DNA of 39,413 nt from positions 1 through 39,413 of IMG/VR virus record IMGVR_UViG_3300021247_000250. The stretch is one strand, 5' to 3'. Positions 1 through 8,431 of this stretch are shown in pieces. A model generated the notes under the pieces. The model ran no database searches, was not told the DNA's origin, and was given only the letters and a program-made list of their open reading frames with translations. Position 1 is the stretch's first letter. Every line of letters begins with the position of its first letter. Source of the DNA: a virus. Both the position numbers and the translations under genes were made by a program.

Positions 1-710
1 ATATTTGGGTGTTTGACGGTTCAGAATTTAGACCGCTTGGAAACCAAAAAGTAAAGAATTATTTCTTTTCCAACTTAAACCAGACATACGCAGACCGCAT
101 GTTTGTGGTCAACAACACGCAAAAGAACCAAGTAGAGATTTACTATCCTGACCTGAACTCCACAGGCTGGTGTAACAAGATGCTGTCTTACAGATACGAC
201 CTCAAGCTCTGGAATGCTCCAAGGGATGTGGCCAATGCCTGCATGGGTACTGAGGCTCCCGTGTATAGCGGATCGGCATTTAACTATGCGTCTAGGACTG
301 TTACATATGCCCGTGGCAGTGTTAGCGGATCAAAACTAAGACAAACCAACATCACCAATGGCTTTGCTGGCTCTGCTATACCTTGTTTGTTTGAACGTAC
401 AAACGCTGCGCTACAGACTGCTGAAGGACCTGTTCCTTACTCGGCTAAGGTTTATGTCCACAGAATATTGCCAGAAGTTGTAGGCACTGGAAAACTAACC
501 ATTTCTGTTGGTGGTGCTAATTCCGCAGCGCAGACACCCACATACGGAACATCAGTACAAACTGACATCGTTACAGATAATCCTTGGGTAACAACTCAAC
601 AAAACACGGTCAGAACTATTGCTGTAAAAATGGAATCGAACGACTCGACCGATACATGGAATGTGCCTGCTCTTAACTGGCAAGCCACTATTACTGAGGA
701 TGCGTTCTAA
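1..710 (+). CDS. Tail nozzle-like structural protein, C-terminal part
   Basis: This is the C-terminal part of a virion protein whose N-terminal part is at 38518-39413. The reading frame is open from the first base (codons from position 3), so the GTG at 9 is an internal Val codon and not a start. The segment begins IWVFDGSEFRPLG and contains a YDLKLWNAP strand typical of beta-rich tail proteins in which repeated blades report on a surface. Its place between the fibre genes and the tail-tip gene suggests the nozzle or tube of a short tail, functionally like T7 gp12 or P22 gp10. That role comes from position and composition, not from a diagnostic motif. The stop overlaps the next start by one base. 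Confidence 0.75.
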   Translation, partial: IWVFDGSEFRPLGNQKVKNYFFSNLNQTYADRMFVVNNTQKNQVEIYYPDLNSTGWCNKMLSYRYDLKLWNAPRDVANACMGTEAPVYSGSAFNYASRTVTYARGSVSGSKLRQTNITNGFAGSAIPCLFERTNAALQTAEGPVPYSAKVYVHRILPEVVGTGKLTISVGGANSAAQTPTYGTSVQTDIVTDNPWVTTQQNTVRTIAVKMESNDSTDTWNVPALNWQATITEDAF

Positions 711-2050
711 TGCCCTTCTTTCTTGATGGAAATCCAACACCTTCTGAAGTATCAGAGGCGGTTAACTATCTCCTTAGTAACTTTACGCAAAATACTTCTG
801 CTGATCCTGCAACAGGCCAAATTATTGGCCCCACAGGTGTTGTGCAAGGCTACATATACAAATACATAGCAGTTAAATACGCAGATAGTTTTGATGGCTC
901 TGTTAACTTCAGCAATACTCCCACAGGACGTGGATACTATGGTTTAAGAAACACAAACACTGCTACTCCTGAATCTACTAACCCTGCCGACTATCTTTGG
1001 ACGCAGGTTACAGGTGGTTTTGGAAGTACTAAGTTACTTTATTACACCGTTACTGGTGGTAGACAGATTAGTTTCTTTGCTGGCTTGGCTGCACCTTCTG
1101 CCCTTTGGCAAGCAGACTCAGGCTCTGCAATTGATTTAGATGTGATCTCTGGCTCAGATGGAGCTTCATCGCGTATTTGCTATGCCAAGAGTACAAGTAC
1201 ATCTTTGTCTAGCACTCCTGCTACTTACCAAACAACAGGAAGTTCATCATTCCCTCCTACAAACACTTGGGGTGGATCAGAAACTTGGCAAGCCACTCCA
1301 CCTACATTAGCGGTAAACGAAGCTTTGTTCCAGTCTGATGGCATATATAACCCAATGACTAATCTGACAACATGGAATGTTCCATATTTGTCTAATCTAA
1401 AAGTTGGCGCTCTAAGTGCAATAACTGCAAACATGGGTACGCTAACTGCTGGCGAGATTATTGTTGGCAGTTCACCTACTATTAGTGGAACAACCATGAC
1501 GGGTGCAGGTACTCATCTGTACTCAGATGGTCGGTTTATTATGGGCAATGCTAGTACAAACATAACCTTTAATGGCACTACCGCCTCTATTAACGGATTT
1601 AGTGTTGCTGCAAATGGTGGAACTACCACTGTTAACTTCGTTAGCAATCCAAAAGTAGCATTAACTTCGTTTACTCTTACTACACCTGCCACAGTTACTT
1701 ATGGAACTGGCGGTTATTTAACTGTGCAATCTAGTTCTGTAACTATGGATTCAGTTCTGACAGACGTTAAATTTACTTTAGAAACATCTGGTGGCACTGT
1801 TGTTGATTCAGGATTTGGTGGCGCAAGTGCAAGAACCGCAAACTTGGCTGGAAGTCGATTCCTTCAATCAGGTATTGTTTTCAATAACACTAAGAATTTG
1901 TCAGCAGGAACATATACGCTATACATAGCAAGCAACAATTTGACTGTTTGTGATTCAACAGGATTTGTAATTTCTAGCCCCGCTTTATTGCCAGGCTTTG
2001 CTTGGTATGTGTCAGGCATTTATTCAAACTATCACGTTCTATACGTCTAA
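710..2050 (+). CDS. Tail-tip or central fibre protein
   Basis: A 446-residue Ser/Thr/Gly/Asn-rich protein. The N-terminal third has a motif around residues 50-115 (YIYKYIAVKYADS, then GRGYYGLRNT and DYLWTQVTGGFG) seen in phage fibre proteins that attach to the tail. The middle (about 225-260, NLKVGALSAITANMGTLTAG) resembles the DUF1983 segment of lambda gpJ-type central fibres. The C-terminal 130 residues look like a beta-sandwich receptor-binding domain. Its ATG overlaps the nozzle stop by one base, so the two are probably co-translated. A virion fibre role is well supported by context; the receptor cannot be read from the sequence. Confidence 0.65.
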   Translation: MPFFLDGNPTPSEVSEAVNYLLSNFTQNTSADPATGQIIGPTGVVQGYIYKYIAVKYADSFDGSVNFSNTPTGRGYYGLRNTNTATPESTNPADYLWTQVTGGFGSTKLLYYTVTGGRQISFFAGLAAPSALWQADSGSAIDLDVISGSDGASSRICYAKSTSTSLSSTPATYQTTGSSSFPPTNTWGGSETWQATPPTLAVNEALFQSDGIYNPMTNLTTWNVPYLSNLKVGALSAITANMGTLTAGEIIVGSSPTISGTTMTGAGTHLYSDGRFIMGNASTNITFNGTTASINGFSVAANGGTTTVNFVSNPKVALTSFTLTTPATVTYGTGGYLTVQSSSVTMDSVLTDVKFTLETSGGTVVDSGFGGASARTANLAGSRFLQSGIVFNNTKNLSAGTYTLYIASNNLTVCDSTGFVISSPALLPGFAWYVSGIYSNYHVLYV

Positions 2051-2058
2051 AGGACAAT

Positions 2059-2397
2059 ATGGGATATTCAGCACAAGTACAACAACCACCTAACCAACAA
2101 TATAACCAAGCGTCTGGCAAGAGCGGGGCGGTTGGACAAGTTGTTGATCAAGTACAACAGAATGCACCACGAGTGCCTGATCAGCAATTTCCTGTTGGAA
2201 TGTCACAGGCAGACATGGGTGGTGTTAATGGCGGTGCGCCTCATCAATCTATGGGCAAGGGTGGTAACTACTCTATGTCCGCAACATCAGGACAACCCCG
2301 TATGGGTGTACCTAACGCATACTCAAATACAGTAGGTATGGGCGATAATATGCAACAACAACCTGATAAGGCGCAAGCCAAAGGTAAAGGAGTTTAA
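2059..2397 (+). CDS. Gln/Gly-rich small virion-region protein
   Basis: A 112-residue protein rich in Gln, Gly, Met, Asn and Pro with no cysteine and little predicted order. The ATG at 2059 is chosen because AAAGGA lies just upstream; an in-frame upstream start at 2002 would overlap the fibre gene. It lies between the tail-tip gene and the putative ejection proteins, so it may be a minor virion component. No family is recognised. Confidence 0.65.
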   Translation: MGYSAQVQQPPNQQYNQASGKSGAVGQVVDQVQQNAPRVPDQQFPVGMSQADMGGVNGGAPHQSMGKGGNYSMSATSGQPRMGVPNAYSNTVGMGDNMQQQPDKAQAKGKGV

Positions 2398-2399
2398 TC

Positions 2400-3113
2400 A
2401 TGGGAATGGGTAAATCATCTGGTAGTCAACAAGCTGTTGTAACTCAAGAACAAAAAGATGCATTAAAAGCGCAAACTGATGCTTTAACAGGCACATTTTT
2501 GCCCGCTTACCAAAAAACTATTGGACAAGCTCAAAATGTATATGGCAATACTTTAGGTGGCGCAACAAGTGCGGCTAATGCCGCTTCTGATGTAGCGGGT
2601 CGCACTGGTGCTGTAAATGAATTGGCAGGCACTGGCGGTGTATTAACTGGCATGTCTGGTCTTTCTTCTTTATTTGATCCTAATTATGAAGAAGGTCAAG
2701 TTCAATCAGCTTTGCAATCTGGTCGTGAATCTGGTCGTGAACTTGTAAATACACAAAATGCTACTTTTGGTGGTGCAGGAGGATTGGGATCAACTCGATC
2801 TGCTCTTGCTAATGCAAATCTTGGTAGTTTAATAGAGCAAAGACAAACAGCGGCAGCCGCTGATGCAAGGGCTAAAGTCCAAGCAAACAAGGCCGCAGCT
2901 GCTAGTCAACTTGCTACTCTTGGTGGACAAAATCTTAATGCCGCAAATACTGCTGCCGCTTCTCGCGTTGGTTATGCCATGACTCCACAAGATGTGTTGG
3001 CTAAATATGCTTCTGTAATTTATGGAACACCACAAGCTTCTACTACACCTAACTTTGCTGGAACCCAAGGTTCTACAGGACAAAGTAAAGGCTTTGGAAT
3101 TATGAAAGGATAA
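2400..3113 (+). CDS. Putative internal virion/ejection protein (Ala/Gly-rich)
   Basis: A 237-residue protein starting MGMGKSSGSQQAVV, rich in Ala, Gly and Gln. A long helical stretch (about residues 85-185) carries repeated AAAA/ADARAKVQANK patterns. Podoviruses usually encode small Ala/Gly-rich helical DNA-ejection proteins just after the tail genes, and this gene sits there, starting three bases after its neighbour. Function is inferred from composition and position. Codons are A/T-ending, unlike the capsid gene. Confidence 0.55.
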   Translation: MGMGKSSGSQQAVVTQEQKDALKAQTDALTGTFLPAYQKTIGQAQNVYGNTLGGATSAANAASDVAGRTGAVNELAGTGGVLTGMSGLSSLFDPNYEEGQVQSALQSGRESGRELVNTQNATFGGAGGLGSTRSALANANLGSLIEQRQTAAAADARAKVQANKAAAASQLATLGGQNLNAANTAAASRVGYAMTPQDVLAKYASVIYGTPQASTTPNFAGTQGSTGQSKGFGIMKG

Positions 3114-3115
3114 AT

Positions 3116-3469
3116 ATGCCTTACGTACCAACAGTTCCAGGCGTTCCATCGCCAATGAGTTATGGTCAAGGATATGGGGATTGGCAACAATATGCTGGTT
3201 TTGGAAAAACACAAAACATTTATGGTGGCGCAACAGGTCTTGGTGTTCAACCCGATAAACAAATACCAACGCAAACGCCAGAATCATCAACCCCACCAAT
3301 TGATACAAATCTTCCTCCAGTAAATTATGGTGTTGTTCCTGCTCAACCATCTACTGGACAACTTGGAGCAAATCCAATAAATTCACTTGGTTTAAAACCA
3401 TCTGGACAATTAGGATCAGTTCCACTTAATGCACAACAAGCGATTAATTCGCATTATGGAGTTCAGTAA
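3116..3469 (+). CDS. Pro/Gly/Gln-rich hypothetical protein
   Basis: A 117-residue, low-complexity protein rich in Pro, Gly, Gln, Thr and Asn, with repeated SxGQLG segments (STGQLGANP, PSGQLGSVP). No membrane segment, cysteines or known domain are visible. It is packed between two putative ejection-protein genes; its stop overlaps the next start by one base. A virion role is possible but unproven. Confidence 0.6.
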   Translation: MPYVPTVPGVPSPMSYGQGYGDWQQYAGFGKTQNIYGGATGLGVQPDKQIPTQTPESSTPPIDTNLPPVNYGVVPAQPSTGQLGANPINSLGLKPSGQLGSVPLNAQQAINSHYGVQ

Positions 3470-4965
3470 TGGCTGATCAACTTACACTTGAAAATACAAA
3501 AAATGTATTGGGTTGGGAACCAAATCCTATAACTGCTCAAGCCAATAAAGAAGCAGAAGATTTACATATGAGAGCAACTGCTCCATTAGTTCAAACTGTT
3601 ATGAAAGCGGCATCTCCACAAGCAACGCCAGAAGAAAGAATGCAAGCTGGAGATATATTTAAAAGTGCCAGTGATGCAAGAATTGGTGATGTTATACAAG
3701 GCATTGTTAATTTAAATCCAAAACAAATATATCTTGGTTTAACTGGTGGAGCTGATGTAAAAGAACGTGGTTATGACGGCATAGGTAATGCTTATGGCGT
3801 TGTATATAACCAGCGTGGTGAACTTCGTGGATATGAAAACCCATTAACTGGTAAAAAGTTATCAGAGGAAGAGTTGGCGCAAATAGGACCAATTACATCT
3901 AAAACCGATGTAACTGCTGAAAGACAAAAAGTGTTTCAAGCAATGGGCGCTACTCTTGCTGATGTGGCTGCTGCTAGAGCGCAAAGTTATATAACAACAA
4001 AAAAAGTAGCGGCTGAAGCAGGTCTTAATGGTGGATTAATTCAACAATTAGGCGCACAAAATGATGAAATATCTAAACGCCTTTCTCCTGCATCAATGGA
4101 TGTAAATACTCTTGCATTTATTAGGGGTATATCTAACATAAGAACAGGCGATACGCAAGCAACCAAATCATTAATTGATAAAGCAAAAGAAGTTGCTAAT
4201 GGAACTAGAGATTATAAAGATTTAACTAATGATGAAAAAAAATCTATTGGTTTAAATCTTGGTCTTCAATATCATGAAGGAAAAGGGTTAAGAGATGCAA
4301 AAGGAAATTCTGTAGATAGCAAAGATATTGATCGTATTGGTCGTTCTTTTGAAGAAAGTCAATCATCAGATAAAGCAATTCAAACCCGTCAACAAGATAT
4401 GTTGGCTCGCGCTCAAACATTGTTTGCTGGAAAAGTAGAACGTCTTGATGACATTACTGCTTTAATTAACAACAATGCAAAAATTGCTTCCGCACAAAAC
4501 GCTATTGAACAATATGGCGGTATTGGTGTTGCTAAACCTAATTTACCACATGAACTTGGAAATAGTTTTATGTCTGCTAGACAAAAAGCTATTAGTGATG
4601 AATTTTATGGCGCATCTGCACAATTGTTTGCTCAATTTGTTAATGAAAAAACAGCCAAACTACGACCAGGACAAAGTCCAGATATTGGCGCATTGCAAAT
4701 AGAGTTTGCTAATTCAAAAGATATGGAAAAACTTCGCAGACAAGCGGCAGAACGTAGTCACATGGTTGATAAAGAAAATGCTTTAATTGCTAATGAAATT
4801 AATAATCGTCCCGCAATGAAAGGTTTAACTAACGAGGCTAATAGAACACCTGTACGGCCTCCTGCGGAAACAATGCCTAATCGTACGCCTGCTGGTTCTA
4901 GAACTCCTGCATCACAACCTACAGCACGTCCATCATTAGGCGCTATTTTTGGAGGACCTAGATAA
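3469..4965 (+). CDS. Putative internal virion protein
   Basis: A 498-residue, largely helical, charged protein without membrane segments or cysteines. A helical body (about residues 150-440) is followed by a disordered tail rich in Pro, Thr and Arg ending in GAIFGGPR. Its size and place after the tail genes and before lysis match the large DNA-ejection (core) proteins of podoviruses. No lytic transglycosylase motif is visible, so a purely structural or channel role is more likely. Third codon positions are strongly A/T. The start overlaps the preceding stop (TAATG). Confidence 0.6.
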   Translation: MADQLTLENTKNVLGWEPNPITAQANKEAEDLHMRATAPLVQTVMKAASPQATPEERMQAGDIFKSASDARIGDVIQGIVNLNPKQIYLGLTGGADVKERGYDGIGNAYGVVYNQRGELRGYENPLTGKKLSEEELAQIGPITSKTDVTAERQKVFQAMGATLADVAAARAQSYITTKKVAAEAGLNGGLIQQLGAQNDEISKRLSPASMDVNTLAFIRGISNIRTGDTQATKSLIDKAKEVANGTRDYKDLTNDEKKSIGLNLGLQYHEGKGLRDAKGNSVDSKDIDRIGRSFEESQSSDKAIQTRQQDMLARAQTLFAGKVERLDDITALINNNAKIASAQNAIEQYGGIGVAKPNLPHELGNSFMSARQKAISDEFYGASAQLFAQFVNEKTAKLRPGQSPDIGALQIEFANSKDMEKLRRQAAERSHMVDKENALIANEINNRPAMKGLTNEANRTPVRPPAETMPNRTPAGSRTPASQPTARPSLGAIFGGPR

Positions 4966-6185
4966 TGGCTGATGTAAATACAAGTATTCTTACTGCTCTT
5001 GAGGCTGGCTATCATCCTCAGGAAATAATGGATCACATAAAAAATTCTGAAGACCCAACACATCAAGAGTGGTACAGCAACTATTCTGCAAACATGGCAG
5101 ATCGTTCCAAAGAACCTAGCGCTGCTTCTATTTATTACAATGAAGGTACTGGCGTAACTACTCAAGAGGCAAAACCTACTACAAATTTAGAAACAAAAGG
5201 AGTTAGCACTCCAGTTTTAGATAAATTAGAAAATATGAGTCCTGCTCAAGCGGCTGCTCTTGGTATTGTTGGCTATGGTCTTGTTAAAGGACCAAGCATA
5301 TATAGATCATTAAAAGAACAAGAATTAGATAAGAAAAAGTTTGCACTTGAAGAACGCAGGGTAAAAGCTTATGAACAACAAGTTGGCAAACAAGGTATTG
5401 TCGCTGAACCTGCTACTATTTTTCAATCATCTGAATTAAGTCCACTAGAAGAAGCGCGTGTTAATACAGAACGTGCTAAAGCAGAACACATTCAATCAAA
5501 AATTGCTTTGGCAGAAAGAAAGTTAGCATTAGAAGAAGCCAGAATAAAAGCACAGACTGAAGCAAAAGCAACAAATAAAACAGTTCCTTATGCTACAACT
5601 ACAACAACTAAAGGACCAATACTTCAATTAACACCTAATGCTAGCGTTGCTCCACCATCATCAGGTCCAATGCCTATTGCGCCATCTGTTCCTTTAAATA
5701 CAGAAGTAGGTAAAGCGCCTAAAGAAATGCCAATGATTGAGCAAGGATTGGCTAACAAAGAAATAAACGCTGTTGCTGAAGGCAGAAAACAAGAAGAATT
5801 AAAACCTGTTGAACCACCAAAAAAAGCGCCAAAAGCAAAAACACCAATGCCTGAAGGCTGGGGTAAGGGAATGACTTGGCTGGTTAACCAACATGGTGTT
5901 GAAGGCGCACAAGATTTTATTGATAGATACAACAACGGTCAACCATTTTCTTCTCATAATCAAATGGAAGCGCGTCGTCAAGAAGTTACCATGCGTCCTA
6001 AATTCAGTGATATACCAAAAAGTGTAAGAAAAGAACGTGGCATATCAACAGCAGTTGTTCCTCCTTTGCCACCAAGCGGTGGTGGTATGGGTGTAGCACC
6101 TCGTACTGGTGGTGGTGGAAGATTAAACGAAACAGGTAGACCTGGTGAAGAAATTATTCATAACCTTAACCCATTAAAGCTTTAA
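4965..6185 (+). CDS. Putative internal virion protein with coiled coil
   Basis: A 406-residue protein. A weakly hydrophobic Ala/Gly segment lies at about residues 95-112 (AAALGIVGYGLVKG). It is followed by a Lys/Glu/Arg-rich coiled coil (about 115-205), a Pro/Lys-rich linker, and a compact C-terminal motif (GWGKGMTWLVNQHGVEGAQ) before a Gly-rich end. It overlaps the previous stop by one base and precedes the holin-like gene by two bases. Position and architecture suggest the last of the ejection proteins. No enzymatic motif is seen. Confidence 0.6.
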   Translation: MADVNTSILTALEAGYHPQEIMDHIKNSEDPTHQEWYSNYSANMADRSKEPSAASIYYNEGTGVTTQEAKPTTNLETKGVSTPVLDKLENMSPAQAAALGIVGYGLVKGPSIYRSLKEQELDKKKFALEERRVKAYEQQVGKQGIVAEPATIFQSSELSPLEEARVNTERAKAEHIQSKIALAERKLALEEARIKAQTEAKATNKTVPYATTTTTKGPILQLTPNASVAPPSSGPMPIAPSVPLNTEVGKAPKEMPMIEQGLANKEINAVAEGRKQEELKPVEPPKKAPKAKTPMPEGWGKGMTWLVNQHGVEGAQDFIDRYNNGQPFSSHNQMEARRQEVTMRPKFSDIPKSVRKERGISTAVVPPLPPSGGGMGVAPRTGGGGRLNETGRPGEEIIHNLNPLKL

Positions 6186-6187
6186 TC

Positions 6188-6370
6188 ATGCTAGACAACG
6201 ACGAAACCGTAGGGGCTATTGCAGCCAAAGTAGCGCCACCAGTAACCGTATCACTGGCAACAGTGTATGGCCTTCAGGTCAGCGAACTAGTCCTTTGGGC
6301 TACTTTGATATACACCTTGTTGATGATTGGACTAAAGGTCTATCAAATCTACAAAGAAGTAAAGAAGTAA
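6188..6370 (+). CDS. Small holin-like membrane protein
   Basis: A 60-residue protein with an acidic N-terminus (MLDNDE), a moderately hydrophobic stretch (about residues 9-28), a clear membrane helix (about 30-51, ELVLWATLIYTLLMIGLKVY) and a basic tail (KEVKK). Size, topology and placement at the head of a lysis cassette fit a small phage holin that would permeabilise the inner membrane for the endolysin at 7546. A second, different holin-like gene at 7083 leaves the division of labour unclear. Confidence 0.65.
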   Translation: MLDNDETVGAIAAKVAPPVTVSLATVYGLQVSELVLWATLIYTLLMIGLKVYQIYKEVKK

Positions 6371-6373
6371 GCC

Positions 6374-6946
6374 ATTGAACCAACTCTCATCTTCGCTGGA
6401 TGCAAACTTGCCTACGAAGGAATCAAAACGGCAGTTGAGGCATATCAAGACATCAAGAAGACTGGCGGTGAGGTTGCGGGTATTGCTGGTGAGGTCGGTG
6501 GGTTACTCTCGAAATTCTTTCACGGTCAAAGTCAGCTAGAAGAAGACTATAAGAAAAAACAAGAAGAGACCAAGGAGTTAGCCAAACAGGGTAAGGTCAA
6601 GAATGTAACCATGCAGGCTATTGACAACGTAATGCACGTTCGTCAGATCAGGCAGTATTACAAAGACCTGGAACACATGGTTAGATACGAGTTAGGTATG
6701 CCTGACTTGTGGGTTGAGATTCAGGTAGAACGAGATAAGTTAATAGAAGAAGCAAAAGCAATAACCAAACTACAACAAGAAGCTGAAAGACAAGCGGATT
6801 TAAAGAGACAAGAAAGACTAAAAAGAATCAAAGAGAAAGTACATATATACATTGCTGTTTTGATTGCAACAATTTATGTTTACATTTCTATTTGGTTTTT
6901 AACTTGGTTGGTTGAGTATGACAGGGAATGGAGATGGGGATACTAA
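6374..6946 (+). CDS. Membrane-anchored helical protein with apparent ATT start
   Basis: The frame is open from 6371 to the stop at 6946, yet has no ATG, GTG or TTG before 6611. The codon two after the holin stop is ATT at 6374, giving a 190-residue product starting (M)EPTLIFAG, with AAAGAAG-type purine-rich sequence upstream. Translation from ATG 6611 would give only 111 residues and discard the coding-like stretch before it (GIKTAVEAYQDIKK and GEVAGIAGEVGGLL). The product has a helical N-terminus, a long Lys/Glu/Gln coiled coil and one membrane helix near the C-terminus (about residues 158-180). Its lysis-cassette position suggests membrane-linked lysis or spanin-like work, but it is not a recognised spanin. 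A base error changing ATG to ATT is the main alternative. Confidence 0.6.
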   Translation: MEPTLIFAGCKLAYEGIKTAVEAYQDIKKTGGEVAGIAGEVGGLLSKFFHGQSQLEEDYKKKQEETKELAKQGKVKNVTMQAIDNVMHVRQIRQYYKDLEHMVRYELGMPDLWVEIQVERDKLIEEAKAITKLQQEAERQADLKRQERLKRIKEKVHIYIAVLIATIYVYISIWFLTWLVEYDREWRWGY

Positions 6947-7086
6947 TATGGGAAATCGCTGTGATGGTTGTTGTCACCATATTCCTCGTTGTGGTGGTGG
7001 TTGGTGCGTCTTGGTTTGTGCGTGAGCATGATAAGAGGGCTGATTACTATAAAAAGCAAGCGGAAATCTGTTGGAGAAACAAATGA
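6934..7086 (+). CDS. Small single-pass membrane protein
   Basis: A 50-residue protein. The start at 6934 lies within the end of the preceding gene, just after GGAATGGAG. Residues about 4-27 form one strongly hydrophobic Val-rich helix, followed by a charged tail (REHDKRADYYKKQ). The architecture is N-terminal membrane anchor plus a short helical charged domain. It fits a truncated inner-membrane spanin-like or lysis accessory peptide between the two holin-like genes. The stop overlaps the next start (ATGA). Confidence 0.6.
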   Translation: MGILIWEIAVMVVVTIFLVVVVVGASWFVREHDKRADYYKKQAEICWRNK

Positions 7087-7544
7087 ATGATCTATTTAAC
7101 CTTATCAAGGGCTTTGCGCCTACTCTTGCTACTGCTGTTGCTGGTCCTTTGGGCGGTGCCGCTGTTAGTGCTATTGCTTCTAAGCTGGGTGTTAGTGATT
7201 CTGTTGAGTCAGTAGCCAAGGCTATTGCAGGCGATCCACAGGCTGCACAGAAATTAGCAGAACTGGAACTAGAGTATGCCAAGTTAGATGCTAGCGATAG
7301 AGATTCTGCTCGTAAGAATGAATCTGCCCTAGCGACGAGCGAACATACCCCTCTGCTCAACAAGTCAGTAACACCTATTCTAGCCATTGTGGTGGTGGTT
7401 GCATGGGGTTTGATCCAATATCACTTGTTGACACACATCGTCCCAGACCAAATGCGTGAAATCATTATCCGTGTACTAGGTACATTGGATGGTGCGTTAG
7501 TCATGGTTTTAAGTTACTATTTTGGTGCAAGCCATAAACACTAA
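7083..7544 (+). CDS. Holin of the GTA_holin_3TM type
   Basis: A 153-residue protein. It has an Ala/Gly-rich hydrophobic N-terminus (about residues 8-38, LATAVAGPLGGAAVSAI), a charged Asp/Glu/Lys middle with the ELEYAKLDASDRDSAR segment, and two C-terminal membrane helices (about 100-121 and 128-149). This order matches the three-TM holin family first described in gene transfer agents (PF11351). The ATG at 7083 is chosen because GGAG lies at the proper distance and it overlaps the upstream stop; an in-frame start at 7071 lacks this support. It directly precedes the endolysin. Confidence 0.75.
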   Translation: MNDLFNLIKGFAPTLATAVAGPLGGAAVSAIASKLGVSDSVESVAKAIAGDPQAAQKLAELELEYAKLDASDRDSARKNESALATSEHTPLLNKSVTPILAIVVVVAWGLIQYHLLTHIVPDQMREIIIRVLGTLDGALVMVLSYYFGASHKH

Positions 7545-7545
7545 T

Positions 7546-7974
7546 ATGCTATTAACTCCACACTTTACCCTTGAAGAGCTGACAGTAACTGACCACAGAG
7601 AATTTGACAATACTCCTAACAGTTCTGAGATTAACAATCTAAAGCGCTTGGCTGAATTGCTAGAAGAGGTTAAGACCTTACTGGGTGGCAAACCTATTAT
7701 GGTTAACAGTGCCTTTAGGTCTAAGCAGGTCAATGATGCTGTAGGGTCTAAGGATACTTCTCAGCACCGTGTAGGATGCGCTGCCGACATTAGAGTGCCA
7801 GGCATGTCTCCTGATGAGGTAGTTAAAGCAGTGATTGCTTCTAACATTGGATACGACCAGATCATTCGTGAGTTTAATTCTTGGACGCATATATCTGTAC
7901 CAAACAATCCATCAGGTACACCACGCAAACAAGCACTAATTATTGATAAACAAGGTACTCGCGTTTATTCATAA
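7546..7974 (+). CDS. Endolysin, M15-type zinc peptidase
   Basis: A 142-residue protein that probably cleaves peptide bonds in peptidoglycan. The peptidase M15 layout is visible: MLLTPHFTLEE at the start, SAFRSK with Arg58, the zinc motif SQHRVGCAADI (His74 and Asp81), and a second zinc His in WTHISV (His115). Size is normal for single-domain M15 phage lysins and there is no signal peptide, so export depends on the holins upstream. The start is one base after the holin stop. This is the most secure enzyme in the lysis cassette. Confidence 0.85.
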   Translation: MLLTPHFTLEELTVTDHREFDNTPNSSEINNLKRLAELLEEVKTLLGGKPIMVNSAFRSKQVNDAVGSKDTSQHRVGCAADIRVPGMSPDEVVKAVIASNIGYDQIIREFNSWTHISVPNNPSGTPRKQALIIDKQGTRVYS

Positions 7975-8006
7975 ATAATTCATATAACCTTTGTCTAATA
8001 CGCACC

Positions 8007-8429
8007 ATGCAAATACAGCGTGTAGACACTCGCCTTGAGTCTGTTCAGACGAGATTGTCTGTACTTCAAAAGAAGTGCCTACCATTTGATAAACCATATG
8101 ACACAACTCATGGATATTGGTGGATTGCTACTCAGGATGGGGTGGATTGTGCTTTCGCAGGTCTTATTTGTAGTCCTTGGTGGTCTGATTGCGCTTACCT
8201 TATACGCTGTGGCGTTATGCCTAATTATCGTGGACAAGGATTACAGAAGAAGTTTATTCGTGTCCGAATTAGACAGGCAAAAGCTCTCAAAATGAACTGG
8301 GTTATTACAAGCACATACGATAACCCCGCTTCGGCAAATTCTCTTATTGCGTGTGGTTTCAAAATGTTCAATCCAACCAAACCTTGGATGGCAAAACACA
8401 CAAGTTATTGGCGATTAAAACTGGAGTAG
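8007..8429 (+). CDS. GNAT-family acetyltransferase
   Basis: A 140-residue protein with the acetyl-CoA-binding signature of GNAT enzymes: a strand (LIRCGVMP) followed by NYRGQGLQKKFI (R75-G76-Q77-G78), then a VITSTYDNPASANSLIACGF segment typical of the C-terminal GNAT half. It would transfer an acetyl group from acetyl-CoA to an unknown amine, perhaps a host or phage protein. It lies just after the endolysin, and the ATG has no clear Shine-Dalgarno sequence (CGCACC precedes it), so weak or alternative initiation is possible. Confidence 0.75.
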   Translation: MQIQRVDTRLESVQTRLSVLQKKCLPFDKPYDTTHGYWWIATQDGVDCAFAGLICSPWWSDCAYLIRCGVMPNYRGQGLQKKFIRVRIRQAKALKMNWVITSTYDNPASANSLIACGFKMFNPTKPWMAKHTSYWRLKLE

Positions 8430-8431
8430 TT

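Noticed and set aside
2829-3350. 173-codon - strand open frame opposite two late genes
   Set aside because: It overlaps two well-supported + strand genes with coding-like composition and has no ribosome-binding site or recognisable domain.
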